Source: GCA-2732755 sp965228265 | GTDB lineage: Bacteria > Planctomycetota > Phycisphaerae > Phycisphaerales > UBA1924 | NCBI GenBank assembly: GCA_965228265.1 | Contig: OZ245804.1 | Coordinates: forward strand, 62,001-126,000 | Reading direction: 5' to 3' | Length of the DNA: 64,000 bases | Part shown: positions 43,679-52,216 of the stretch, in pieces | Numbering within the stretch: the stretch's first letter is position 1 | Layout of the letters: the number at the start of each line of letters is the position of its first letter | Notes under the pieces: model-generated | The model's database searches: none | Seen by the model: only the letters and a program-made list of their open reading frames with translations | What the model was told of the DNA's origin: nothing | Made by a program: the position numbers and the translations under genes

Positions 43679-44073
43679 TCACAATCCCCTTCCCGCGCTG
43701 GCTGCGCATCCTCGCGTTCGTCGGCATCGCGGTCCTGCTCTTCGTCGGCACGCACTGGCCCCAGCTCCGCATCGAGGGACCGATCAAGCGTCCCGATCTC
43801 GTCATCCACTTTGTCGCCTTCGGCCTCTGGTCGTTCCTGTTCTGCATGACGGGCCTGCTCGGTGAGCCCGGCACGCGCAGCAACGCCATCCGGTGCTTCC
43901 TCGTGGGCCTCGTCTACGCCGCCTTCGACGAAGCGACCCAGATGATCCCCGCCCTCGGCCGATTCGCCGGGCTCGATGACTACGCCTTCAACGTCATCGG
44001 CCTCATCATCGGGTGCTCGTTCTCGCTCCTCTTCCGCACCCACGAAGAGCCCCGCCCCCTGCGCCCGGTGTAG
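43675..44073 (+). CDS. VanZ-like membrane protein
   Basis: The 132-residue protein has about four transmembrane helices and the VanZ-like elements 'KRPDLVIHFVAFGLWSFLF' and 'DEATQMIPALGRFAGLDDYA', including the conserved Asp and Gln. The function of the family outside teicoplanin resistance is unclear. The GTG start overlaps the ParA stop (GTGA), indicating translational coupling with ParA. Confidence 0.85.
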   Translation: MITIPFPRWLRILAFVGIAVLLFVGTHWPQLRIEGPIKRPDLVIHFVAFGLWSFLFCMTGLLGEPGTRSNAIRCFLVGLVYAAFDEATQMIPALGRFAGLDDYAFNVIGLIIGCSFSLLFRTHEEPRPLRPV

Positions 44074-44157
44074 GCTCCCGCTACCGGGTCCTCGGCTTGT
44101 CCCGCATCGATAAGCCGTGCGATTGCTCCCCGGCGGACCGATCCGAGACACGACGCT

Positions 44158-45738
44158 GTGAACGACTCACCCAAGCCGAACACGATCGCACGCGACACGC
44201 GCACCGTCGCCTCGGTGACGCTCATCTCCCGTGTCTTCGGCCTCGCCCGCGATCTCGTCACTGTCCGCCTCTTCGGTGACTCGCTCGTCGGCTCCGCGTT
44301 CGCCGCAGCGTTTGCCATCCCGAATCTCTTCCGCCGCCTGCTGGGCGAGGGCGCGCTCTCGGCCGCGTTCATCCCCCGATACACACGCCTGACCGAAGAG
44401 AGCGAACAGACCGCCGAGCGCTACGCGACCCTCATCGTCATGATCCTGGCGATCGTCACCACGCTGCTGCTCATCGCGGGCGAAGCCCTCGTGCTCGGGC
44501 TCTACTTCACCGCCGATGACGAGGCCAGCCGATTCAGCTTCGGGCTCATCGCACTCCTGCTCCCGTTCATGCCCATGGTCTGCATCACCGCGATCATGGG
44601 CGGGATGCTTCAGGTCCGCGGGCGTTTCCTCCCGCTCTCGGCATCGCCCATCCTGCTCAGCGTCTGCATCATCGCCGCGGCTCTGCTGGCCATGGTGCAG
44701 GACGCCTCCCCCGAGCGCGGCGCGATCTGGATCGGTTTCGCCACGCTCCTGGCGGGCGTGCTGCAGATGCTCTGGGTGATCGCCGAGCTCAAACGCCGCA
44801 CACACTGGCGCCTGGACACCAAACCCGCCCGCGACGAAGCCAGAGCCACCATGCGCAAGTTCCTGCCCGTGCTCGTCGGCATGGGCACGCTCCAGCTCAA
44901 CACGCTCCTCGACACCATCCTGGCGATGTGGCCCACCTGGGTCGGGCCCACGCTCCTCGGACGCACCGTCCCCATGGACGAAGCCTCCAACGCGATCGTC
45001 GGGTACACGCAGCGCCTCTACCAATTCCCGCTGGGCGTCTTCGGCATCGCCGTCGCCACCGCCGCGTTTCCCGCACTCGCACGCACCGCTGCCGACAAAG
45101 CCCGATTCTCCGAAACCGTCTCCCACGGCATGCGGCTCTCGCTCTTCATCGGGCTCCCCGCAACCGTCGGCCTCCTCGTCGTGCGACACGACCTCGTCCA
45201 GGTCATGTTTTCCGGCGGCGGCGGGTTCAGCGACGAGGGCCTCACCAGATCCGCTGCGGTCCTCGCCGGCTACTCCGTCGGCGTCTTCGCCTACTCGCTC
45301 AACCACATGCTCAGCCGGTCCTTCTACGCACTCGACGACACACTCACCCCCATGCGTGTCAGCCTCGCGATGGTCGCGGTCAACCTCCTCTGCAACCTCG
45401 CGCTCATCTGGTCGCTCCGCGAGGCCGGGCTCGCCTGGTCGACCGCGATCAGCGCCGTGCTGCAAACCCTCGTGCTCGCTTTCCTCCTGCGCAAACGCAT
45501 CGAGGCGAACGTCTCCATCCTCCCCGGCGCGGTGCGCATCGCGCTGATTTCGGTCATCATGGGGACGCTCGTCTGGCTGACGCTCCACTTCATGCCCGAG
45601 GCCGACACCTGGACCTCAAGCGCTCTGCGCCTGACCTTTGCGGTCGTCGTCGGCATCGGCTCATACGCCGGGCTTGCGTTCGCACTCAGAATGCCGGAGC
45701 TCCGTTGGCTTGCAAGGGGGCGTGATGGCGAAGATTGA
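44158..45738 (+). CDS. murJ: Lipid II flippase
   Basis: The 526-residue MOP-superfamily protein has 13-14 hydrophobic helices and the MurJ-specific start 'VTLISRVFGLARDLVTVRLF', then 'SAFAAAFAIPNLFRRLLGEG' and 'YSVGVFAYSLNHMLSRSFYA'. It flips the peptidoglycan precursor lipid II. The start is a GTG at 44158. It is in an operon with the following SDR gene, which starts inside it. Confidence 0.95.
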   Translation: MNDSPKPNTIARDTRTVASVTLISRVFGLARDLVTVRLFGDSLVGSAFAAAFAIPNLFRRLLGEGALSAAFIPRYTRLTEESEQTAERYATLIVMILAIVTTLLLIAGEALVLGLYFTADDEASRFSFGLIALLLPFMPMVCITAIMGGMLQVRGRFLPLSASPILLSVCIIAAALLAMVQDASPERGAIWIGFATLLAGVLQMLWVIAELKRRTHWRLDTKPARDEARATMRKFLPVLVGMGTLQLNTLLDTILAMWPTWVGPTLLGRTVPMDEASNAIVGYTQRLYQFPLGVFGIAVATAAFPALARTAADKARFSETVSHGMRLSLFIGLPATVGLLVVRHDLVQVMFSGGGGFSDEGLTRSAAVLAGYSVGVFAYSLNHMLSRSFYALDDTLTPMRVSLAMVAVNLLCNLALIWSLREAGLAWSTAISAVLQTLVLAFLLRKRIEANVSILPGAVRIALISVIMGTLVWLTLHFMPEADTWTSSALRLTFAVVVGIGSYAGLAFALRMPELRWLARGRDGED

Positions 45739-46522
45739 CCTGCAAGGCAAACCCATCGCGATCACCGGCGCGTCCAGCGGCATCGGAGCCGTCACCGCAC
45801 TCGCCTGCGCCAAGGTCGGCATGCCCGTCGCCCTCGCCGCCAGGCGCACCGAGAAACTCGAAGCGCTCAAAGAACGCATCGAGCGCGAGGGCGGCAAGGC
45901 GATCGTCGTCCGATGCGACGTCGCCTCGCAGGACGAGTGCGACGCCATGATTGAGCGCACAGTCGAAGCCTTCGGCTCGATCTACAGCGTCTTTGCCAAC
46001 GCGGGCTTCGGCGCCAAGCACGACCTGCTCGATACGTCGGAAGCACTCCTCCGCGAGATGTTCGAGGTCAATTTCTTCGGCACCGTCCACACCATCCGGG
46101 CCGCTGCAAAGCCGATGCTGAGCGCTCAGGCCGGGCACATGCTCATCTGCACCAGCTGTCTCTCGGCCCTCCCTTCACCCGGGTACAGCGTTTACTCCGC
46201 CACCAAATCCGCCCAGCACCACATCGGGCGTGCGCTGGGTGTCGAGCTTGCACCCTCGGGCATCCATGTCACCACTGTCCACCCCGTGCGCACGCGGACA
46301 GAGTTCTTCGAAGCGATGCAGCTGCGCCAAGGGGCCGACACACTCAAAGTCAAAGACCGCCCGGGTCAGCCCGCCGAACGCGTAGCCGACGCCGTCATCA
46401 AAGCGCTGCGCAAACCCCGTCCCGAGATCTGGATGAGCCAGCCCGCGCGACTAGCAGCGCAACTGGCCGCGATGTGCCCGCGCCTGACCGATCGCGTGAT
46501 CTGGAAACCCCGGCGCAAATAA
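45725..46522 (+). CDS. Short-chain dehydrogenase/reductase
   Basis: The 265-residue classical SDR has cofactor motif ITGASSGIG, an NAG-like NAGFG, and the active site Ser with 'YSVYSATKSAQ' (YxxxK). The Arg pair after the glycine motif ('AARRTEK') suggests NADP(H). Substrate is unknown. The ATG at 45725 lies 14 bp before the murJ stop in another frame, so the genes overlap. Confidence 0.92.
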   Translation: MAKIDLQGKPIAITGASSGIGAVTALACAKVGMPVALAARRTEKLEALKERIEREGGKAIVVRCDVASQDECDAMIERTVEAFGSIYSVFANAGFGAKHDLLDTSEALLREMFEVNFFGTVHTIRAAAKPMLSAQAGHMLICTSCLSALPSPGYSVYSATKSAQHHIGRALGVELAPSGIHVTTVHPVRTRTEFFEAMQLRQGADTLKVKDRPGQPAERVADAVIKALRKPRPEIWMSQPARLAAQLAAMCPRLTDRVIWKPRRK

Positions 46523-46538
46523 ACGCGTCTCAACCGCT

Positions 46539-47072
46539 TCAGGCGCGTTCGAGCAGCACGACCGCGTGCACCTCGACCGCGCGGTTCTCCCCCACCGCAT
46601 CGACCTTCTCGTGCGTCTTGCCCTTTACGTTCACGAGCCGATCGTCGATCCCGATCAGGCGGGCGATGTTCTGGCGGATGCGGTCCTTGACGGGCTGGAG
46701 CTTGGGCCGTTCCAGGATCACCGTCACATCCAGGTTGGAAACCCGGTACCCCGCTTCCTGCACCCGGCTGACCGCCTCGAGCAGGAACTGGTCCGATGAC
46801 GCCCCCTCCCACCGGGGATCGGTGTCGGCAAAGAGCTGCCCGATGTCCGGCTCGCCCAGCGCCCCCAGCAGTGCATCCGTGACCGCGTGCAGCACCGCGT
46901 CTCCGTCCGAATGGCTCACCGGGCCCCGGTCGTGCTCGAGGCCCACGGCTCCCAGAATCAGCGGGCGCCCCTCCCCCGCGGGGGGGCGGGATTCGAGGCG
47001 GTGCAGGTCGTAGCCGTGACCGATGCGATAGGCGGGCTTGGGGCTGTCGGTTGTTGCTGGGTCGGGGGTCAT
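46539..47072 (-). CDS. ispF: 2-C-methyl-D-erythritol 2,4-cyclodiphosphate synthase
   Basis: The 177-residue enzyme of the MEP isoprenoid pathway shows the zinc and substrate motifs 'RIGHGYDLHRLE', 'LEHDRGPVSHSDGDAVLHAV', 'GDADTDP'-like FADTDPRWEGASS, and 'VNVKGKTHEKVDAVG' near the end. The chosen ATG at 47072 gives a short N-terminal extension of about 14 residues. The long open frame upstream is not ispF-like. It converges with the SDR gene 16 bp apart. Confidence 0.95.
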   Translation of the reverse strand: MTPDPATTDSPKPAYRIGHGYDLHRLESRPPAGEGRPLILGAVGLEHDRGPVSHSDGDAVLHAVTDALLGALGEPDIGQLFADTDPRWEGASSDQFLLEAVSRVQEAGYRVSNLDVTVILERPKLQPVKDRIRQNIARLIGIDDRLVNVKGKTHEKVDAVGENRAVEVHAVVLLERA

Positions 47073-47080
47073 GGGAGGGG

Positions 47081-47086
47081 ACTCTA
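47081..47086 (-). promoter_or_regulatory. -10 box, near-leaderless promoter
   Basis: TAGAGT on the minus strand lies eight bases before the ispF ATG. The intervening CCCCTCCC is not a ribosome-binding site. Confidence 0.4.
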
Positions 47087-47203
47087 CCCGCCAGGACGCG
47101 CGGAATGCGCAGGACCGGTTCCGGGTGGACGACTGAGGCCCAACTCGTCGATAGACTCTCCGGGCCCGCCGATCGACTGGCCGGGCACCCGGAGAAACGA
47201 CCG

Positions 47204-47725
47204 ATGACCAGCCGATCCTACGTTCTGTTCGCAGCCTGCCTGGGTCTGATGGGGGCCCTTCTTTCGGGTTGCAGCGCCTCGCTCGACGCCCACACGTACG
47301 AGAGCACCCCGATGCTCCCGATGACGGTGACCATCGTGGACACGACCACGGGCGAGTCGCTCTGGGCGATGGATGTCCCGGTGAACCAGAAGCTGCGTGT
47401 GCGGTTCTACGACGACCGCCGCCCGGACGACGTGGTCGGCAACCGCACCGCGATGATGCGCTGGGAGCTGACGAGCACGGACAAGAGCACCGGCAAGCTC
47501 CGCAACGAGATCGCCGTGCCCCAGGCTCACTCTCGCCGCATTGACGTCTCGCTGCGTGACATCCCCGAGTACGCCTCGACCGGCGCGTACGTGCCCCCCA
47601 GCACCACGCCGGCTCCGCCCGCCGACTCGGGCAACATGCTCCCCTCCGAGACCGCGCCCCGCGAACGTGGCGGCGACAACCCGCCCTCGCTTGATCCCGT
47701 TGTGATCCCCGATAGCGACGGCTGA
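47204..47725 (+). CDS. Lipoprotein of unknown function
   Basis: The 173-residue product has a lipoprotein signal peptide with lipobox LLSGC (Cys near residue 23). A compact domain of about 100 residues is rich in beta-type segments ('MTVTIVDTTTGESLWAMDV', 'LRVRFYDDRRPDDVVGN'). A disordered Pro/Ser-rich tail follows. No family is recognised. GGAGAAACGACCG stands before the ATG. It precedes the FecCD/FecE pair by 46 bp on the same strand. Whether it replaces the missing binding protein is unknown. It is too small for a classical one. Confidence 0.75.
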   Translation: MTSRSYVLFAACLGLMGALLSGCSASLDAHTYESTPMLPMTVTIVDTTTGESLWAMDVPVNQKLRVRFYDDRRPDDVVGNRTAMMRWELTSTDKSTGKLRNEIAVPQAHSRRIDVSLRDIPEYASTGAYVPPSTTPAPPADSGNMLPSETAPRERGGDNPPSLDPVVIPDSDG

Positions 47726-47771
47726 TCGACCCCGGCTGCGCCCCGCCCGCCGAGCGGGCCAACACTTGCTG

Positions 47772-48815
47772 ATGGATTCACCCGACCGACCGACGCCCGG
47801 CCTCGTCCGGTGGTGCACGCACCCCGCTGTCGTGATCCCGGCGCTGGTGGTCATGCTCGCCCTGGGTGTCTGGCTCTCGGTCCGGTTCGGCACCGAGAAC
47901 CTGTCGGCCCTGCCCGACCAGGTGGCACGCACGATCTCCAACGAGATCCGGCTCCCCCGGGCGCTGTGCGCCGTCATCGTGGGACTCGACCTTGCCGTCG
48001 CGGGTGTCCTGCTGCAAGCCGTCATGCGCAACCCGCTGGCGGCCCCCAACATCATCGGTGTCACAGCCGGCGCGGGGCTCGCGGCGACGATCGTTCTCGT
48101 GCTGCTGCCATCCGTCACCGCGACGCTGCCGGACGATCACATCCTGCGGACCAACAGCGGCATCATCCTGCCCGCCGGCGCGTTCATCGGTGCACTCATC
48201 GCGGGGCTCGTCGTCTACGCGATCAGCTACCGACCCGGCGCGGGCGCCAGCCCCATTCGGATGGTGCTGGCGGGCATCGCGATCACGGCGATGCTCGGCG
48301 CGTTCACCACGTACCTGCTCATCGCATACCCCGACCGCAACCAGGCCGCGATCCAGTGGCTCTCGGGCTCGCTCAACGGGCGGGGCTGGAGCGAGGTGCA
48401 CTTCGTCAAGTGGTACTCGCTCGCGGCGCTCCTGCTCGTCGTGCCGCTGATCCCCGCGCTCGATGCGCTGCGCCTGGGTGACGACGCGGCAAAGGGTCTC
48501 GGCGTGCGCGTCGAGTTCGTGCGCTTCTCAGCGCTCGCACTGGCATGCCTGCTGGCCGCCAGCGCGGTCTCCGTCGGCGGCAACATCACCTTCATCGGCC
48601 TCATCGTCCCCCACATGCTCAGGCTCATGATCGGGTCGAAGCACACGCTCCTGATCCCCGCCGCGGCTCTGGGCGGCGCGGTGCTGCTCGTCTACGCGGA
48701 CCTGGGCGCACGCACCGTGCAGAAACCACAGGAACTGCCCGTCGGGATGATTACCGCTCTGCTCGGCGGGCCCTACTTCATTCTCCTCATCTCGACCACG
48801 AGGTCCATCCGGTGA
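47772..48815 (+). CDS. FecCD-family ABC transporter permease (iron/siderophore/cobalamin type)
   Basis: The 347-residue protein has about nine to ten helices and the FecCD signatures 'LPRALCAVIVGLDLAVAGVL', 'MRNPLAAPNIIGVTAGAGLA' and 'GGNITFIGLIVPHMLRLMIG'. It would form a homodimeric channel for an iron chelate or B12. The stop overlaps the ATPase start (GTGA). A TTG at 47766 is an alternative start. The order permease-ATPase is typical, but no substrate-binding protein or TonB receptor gene is nearby. Confidence 0.92.
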   Translation: MDSPDRPTPGLVRWCTHPAVVIPALVVMLALGVWLSVRFGTENLSALPDQVARTISNEIRLPRALCAVIVGLDLAVAGVLLQAVMRNPLAAPNIIGVTAGAGLAATIVLVLLPSVTATLPDDHILRTNSGIILPAGAFIGALIAGLVVYAISYRPGAGASPIRMVLAGIAITAMLGAFTTYLLIAYPDRNQAAIQWLSGSLNGRGWSEVHFVKWYSLAALLLVVPLIPALDALRLGDDAAKGLGVRVEFVRFSALALACLLAASAVSVGGNITFIGLIVPHMLRLMIGSKHTLLIPAAALGGAVLLVYADLGARTVQKPQELPVGMITALLGGPYFILLISTTRSIR

Positions 48816-49615
48816 AACTCGCGTGCGAGGACATCTCGGTCAGGTTCGGTCGATCGACCGTGCTCGGCTCGCCCGAGCCGATCTCCCTCACGCTCGCCGA
48901 GTCGGATTTCGCGGCGATCATCGGGCCCAACGGCTCGGGCAAATCCACGCTCCTGCGCACGCTCTGCCGACTCCAGAAGCCCACAACCGGGCGCGTGCTG
49001 ATCGACGGCAAACCCGTGCGCGAGATGCCGACCAAAGACGTCGCCCGCGTGCTCGCGCTCGTCGCGCAGTCGCCGCCCGTTCCGCACGACATGACCGTGC
49101 TCGACCTCGTCGCCCATGGCAGATACCCCCACCGCGGCTTTGCCGAGCAGCTCACCGGCAGCGACCGCGCGATCGTGGAGTCGGCGATCGCGCGATGCGA
49201 CGTCGAGGCGTTCGCAGGCCGAAGGCTCGCCACGCTCTCGGGCGGCGAGCGCCAGCGGGCCTGGATCGCTGCGGCACTGGCGCAGGAACCACGGATCCTG
49301 CTGCTCGACGAGCCGACGAGCGCGCTGGACATTCGGCATCAGTTGGCCGTGATGGACCTGCTGCGCGGCCTCAACGAGCGCGATGGGATCACCATCGGAA
49401 TCGTCGTGCACGACATCAACCTCGCCGCCCGCGCCTGCAGCCGGATCATCGCGATGCGCAAGGGCCAGATCGTCCGCGACGCCAAGCCGGGCGACGTCAT
49501 CACGCCCGATCTCATGCGCGAGGTCTTCGGTGTGGAAACCGAGATCGGTACCGACCCGGCGACCGGCGCGCCCGTGTGCCGATACCTCTCGCCCATCGGC
49601 TGCGCGGTCGAGTAA
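48812..49615 (+). CDS. FecE-type ABC transporter ATPase
   Basis: The 267-residue ATPase energises the adjacent permease. Walker A (IIGPNGSGKSTLLRTL), the signature LSGGERQRAWIA, Walker B (ILLLDEPTSALD) and the switch His (VVHDINLA) are all present. A C-terminal extension of about 25 residues follows the core. The GTG start at 48812 overlaps the permease stop. It converges with the dehydrogenase gene with 6 bp between stops. Confidence 0.93.
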   Translation: MKLACEDISVRFGRSTVLGSPEPISLTLAESDFAAIIGPNGSGKSTLLRTLCRLQKPTTGRVLIDGKPVREMPTKDVARVLALVAQSPPVPHDMTVLDLVAHGRYPHRGFAEQLTGSDRAIVESAIARCDVEAFAGRRLATLSGGERQRAWIAAALAQEPRILLLDEPTSALDIRHQLAVMDLLRGLNERDGITIGIVVHDINLAARACSRIIAMRKGQIVRDAKPGDVITPDLMREVFGVETEIGTDPATGAPVCRYLSPIGCAVE

Positions 49616-49621
49616 GACGCC

Positions 49622-50971
49622 TCACGCCCGGATCAGCCGATCGCCCATCCGGCTCTCGTAGATCCGCATCGCGTCGCGTGTGTCCACGACCAGCCTGGCG
49701 TGCTCGGCGAGCAGCTCATAATCGAACGCGGTGTGGTTCGTCGAGATGATGACCGCGTCGTAGCTCGCCACCGACTCGGGCGTGAGCTCGATGCTCGTCA
49801 GCCCGAGGTCGTACCGGCGCATCTTCCACGTCGCCTTGATGTACGGGTCGGAGTAATCCGCGTGCGCGCCCTTCAGGCGGAGCAGCTCGATCAACTCGAA
49901 CGACGGGCTCTCGCGCACGTCGTCGATGTCGGGCTTGTACGCAAGCCCCAGAACAAGCACACGCGCTTTCTGCGGCTCAACGCCCCGGGTCTTCAGCGCT
50001 TCGACGCATCGGCCCACGACATACGCCGGCATCGCGTGATTGATCTCGCCCGCCAGTTCGATGAACTTTGCTTCTCGCCCGACTTCCTTGGCGCGGTGGG
50101 CCAGGTAATACGGATCGATGGGGATGCAGTGCCCGCCCAGGCCCGGACCCGGATAGAAAGGCTGGAAGCCAAACGGCTTGGTCGCCGCGGCCCGCACGAC
50201 CTCGAACACATCGATATCCATGTCCGACAGGATCAGCTTCATCTCGTTGACGAGCGCGATGTTCACGGCCCGGTAAACGTTCTCAAGAATCTTGGCCGCC
50301 TCGGCAACCTCCGCGGATGAGACAGGGATGACCTCGCGGACCCCGATGCAGTAGAGCTCGCAGGCGACCCGCGTCGCGCGATCGTCGAGCCCGCCGACAA
50401 GCTTGGGAATCGTCGCCGTCGCGTGCGACTTGCGCCCCGGGTCCTCACGCTCGGGGCTGAAGGCGACAAGAAAGTCCTCGCCCGACCGCAGCTTTGGATT
50501 GTCGGCCGGCGCCGAGTCCATGATCGACGAGAGAAACTCCCGCCGCGTCGTGCCGGGGTAGGTCGTGGATTCGAGCACAACGAGCTGGCCCGGCCGGAGT
50601 GTGCGCCCGATCGCGCGGGCCGTGTCGATGACGTACGACAGATCCGGCGTGCGATCGCCCCGCAACGGCGTGGGTACGCAGACAATGACCACGTCCGCTT
50701 CGCCGAGCCTTACAAAGTCGGTCGTGACGTCGAATCGATCACTCGTAGCAAGCTCAGCGAACATCTCATCGCCCAGGTGCTTGAGATAGTTCTTGCGTTC
50801 GGCGAACGCGGTGATCTTGGACGGATCGACATCGAAGCCGATCACGTGCACGCCGCCCTGGTGGAGCGCCGAGGCCAGCGGCAGCCCGACATACCCGAGC
50901 CCGACGACGCCCACCACAACGGAGCGGTCGGCGACTTTCTGTTCGAGCTGGTCGAGTGGGCTCATGGTCAT
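49622..50971 (-). CDS. Nucleotide-sugar dehydrogenase (UDP-Glc/UDP-HexNAc type)
   Basis: The 449-residue enzyme oxidises C6 of a UDP-sugar to the uronic acid using NAD. It has the Rossmann motif GVVGLGYVGLPLASAL, the catalytic cysteine in 'GLGGHCIPIDPYYLA', and the C-terminal 'YKPDIDDVRESP' region. Sequence style is closer to the WecC/TviB/WbpA branch than to UDP-glucose dehydrogenase, but this is by eye. It is the last gene of the minus-strand polysaccharide block and also has its own -10 box, so it may be expressed separately. It supplies an acidic sugar. Confidence 0.92.
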   Translation of the reverse strand: MTMSPLDQLEQKVADRSVVVGVVGLGYVGLPLASALHQGGVHVIGFDVDPSKITAFAERKNYLKHLGDEMFAELATSDRFDVTTDFVRLGEADVVIVCVPTPLRGDRTPDLSYVIDTARAIGRTLRPGQLVVLESTTYPGTTRREFLSSIMDSAPADNPKLRSGEDFLVAFSPEREDPGRKSHATATIPKLVGGLDDRATRVACELYCIGVREVIPVSSAEVAEAAKILENVYRAVNIALVNEMKLILSDMDIDVFEVVRAAATKPFGFQPFYPGPGLGGHCIPIDPYYLAHRAKEVGREAKFIELAGEINHAMPAYVVGRCVEALKTRGVEPQKARVLVLGLAYKPDIDDVRESPSFELIELLRLKGAHADYSDPYIKATWKMRRYDLGLTSIELTPESVASYDAVIISTNHTAFDYELLAEHARLVVDTRDAMRIYESRMGDRLIRA

Positions 50972-50980
50972 CCGGGGCTC

Positions 50981-50986
50981 AGTTTA
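50981..50986 (-). promoter_or_regulatory. -10 box, short-leader promoter of the dehydrogenase
   Basis: TAAACT on the minus strand lies nine bases before the ATG at 50971, overlapping the end of the upstream glycosyltransferase gene. Confidence 0.35.
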
Positions 50987-52216
50987 CGCGAGCCCGCCGA
51001 GGGTGCGCAGGGCCTTCTCCATGCGGCCCGCGTTGACGTCAAGGTCGAATTCCTCGGCGATTCGCCGCCTCCCCTGTACGCCGAGCCGCTCGCGGAGTTC
51101 ATCGGATGCGAGAAGTTCCTCGAGCGTGCCGGCCAGTGCCTCGGCATCACCACCGGTAACGAGCCTGCCGCTGACCCGGTCTTCGATCAGTTCGCGGATC
51201 GCGGGCAGATCACCCGAGACAGTTGCCACGCCGCACGCCATCGCTTCCATGAGCGCGACCGGGATGCCGTCGCGATCGCCCGAGGAGTCATCCCGGCAGG
51301 GCAGACAGAACACGCTCGCTTGGCGCACCAGCTCGCGCACCTGCTCGTTCGGAAGAGGGCCGAGCAATTCCACCGACTTCTCAAGGTTCTGCTCGTTGAT
51401 CATCGAAGCAAGCCCATCGCGCATCGGCCCGTCGCCGGCGATCCTGCACCGCAGTTCAACGCCGCGATCGCGCAGGATCGCGCACGCCCTAACGAGCGTG
51501 TCGAGGCCCTTCTTCTCGACCAGCCGCGCGACCGAGACGATCAGCCCCGGCGTCTGGGCCGCGGGTGCAAAGTCGTTCAGATCAACGCCGCAACGTATGA
51601 TCGGCCGGTTATCGCGTTTGGCTGGCTGGACTGAGCCGTACCAGTGGTTGTGCCAGCTGCTGATGCAGGCGACGAACGCCGCGCGGCCGAGTTTTTCCTC
51701 GAGCAGCGACCGGTGCTGAAAGAGATCGTTGGCGTGCCCCGTGAAGCTGAACGGGATGCCGAGCTGCTTGGCCGCCGACATCGCGATTGTCGTGGGCACG
51801 TGCGCAAAGTGCGCGTGGATATGGCGAACACCCGTCTCACGCACGCGTCTAGCCAGCGAGATACCCGCGAGTGACTGATAGAACGCCTTGGCGCGCCCCT
51901 TGAGCGAGAGCCCCTTGGCAAAGAGCGGATCGAGCTTGGCGTAGAGCATTGTCATCGCCGTCGGCACCGGGTGGCTCACGGCTTCGAGCAGCGCATCGAT
52001 CAACACGCCGAAGACGCCGCCCTGGTAGACGACGACCGCTTCACGCTTCATCTGCGCCAGCTCGGGACGGGTGAAGTCGTCTTTCGGGGCGTGCACACTG
52101 GCGACCCGCACATCCACCCCCCGTGCGCGCAGCGCCAGGATCTCGCGGTACACGAACGTTTCCGAGAGCTTGGGCAGCTCGGAGGCGATGTACAGGATCG
52201 GGCCGGCCTCAGGCAT
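50984..52216 (-). CDS. Glycosyltransferase family 4-type (GT-B fold)
   Basis: The 410-residue enzyme has an N-terminal 'YIASELPKLSETFVYREI', typical of WcaL/colanic-acid-type transferases. It also has a C-terminal GT-B donor site with the E-x7-E-like segment ('PVALMEAMACGVATVS', preceded by DGIP). It would add a sugar to the lipid-linked repeat unit. Its ATG lies within the end of the previous gene (8-bp overlap), and it is 13 bp upstream of the dehydrogenase. Confidence 0.9.
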   Translation of the reverse strand: MPEAGPILYIASELPKLSETFVYREILALRARGVDVRVASVHAPKDDFTRPELAQMKREAVVVYQGGVFGVLIDALLEAVSHPVPTAMTMLYAKLDPLFAKGLSLKGRAKAFYQSLAGISLARRVRETGVRHIHAHFAHVPTTIAMSAAKQLGIPFSFTGHANDLFQHRSLLEEKLGRAAFVACISSWHNHWYGSVQPAKRDNRPIIRCGVDLNDFAPAAQTPGLIVSVARLVEKKGLDTLVRACAILRDRGVELRCRIAGDGPMRDGLASMINEQNLEKSVELLGPLPNEQVRELVRQASVFCLPCRDDSSGDRDGIPVALMEAMACGVATVSGDLPAIRELIEDRVSGRLVTGGDAEALAGTLEELLASDELRERLGVQGRRRIAEEFDLDVNAGRMEKALRTLGGLA

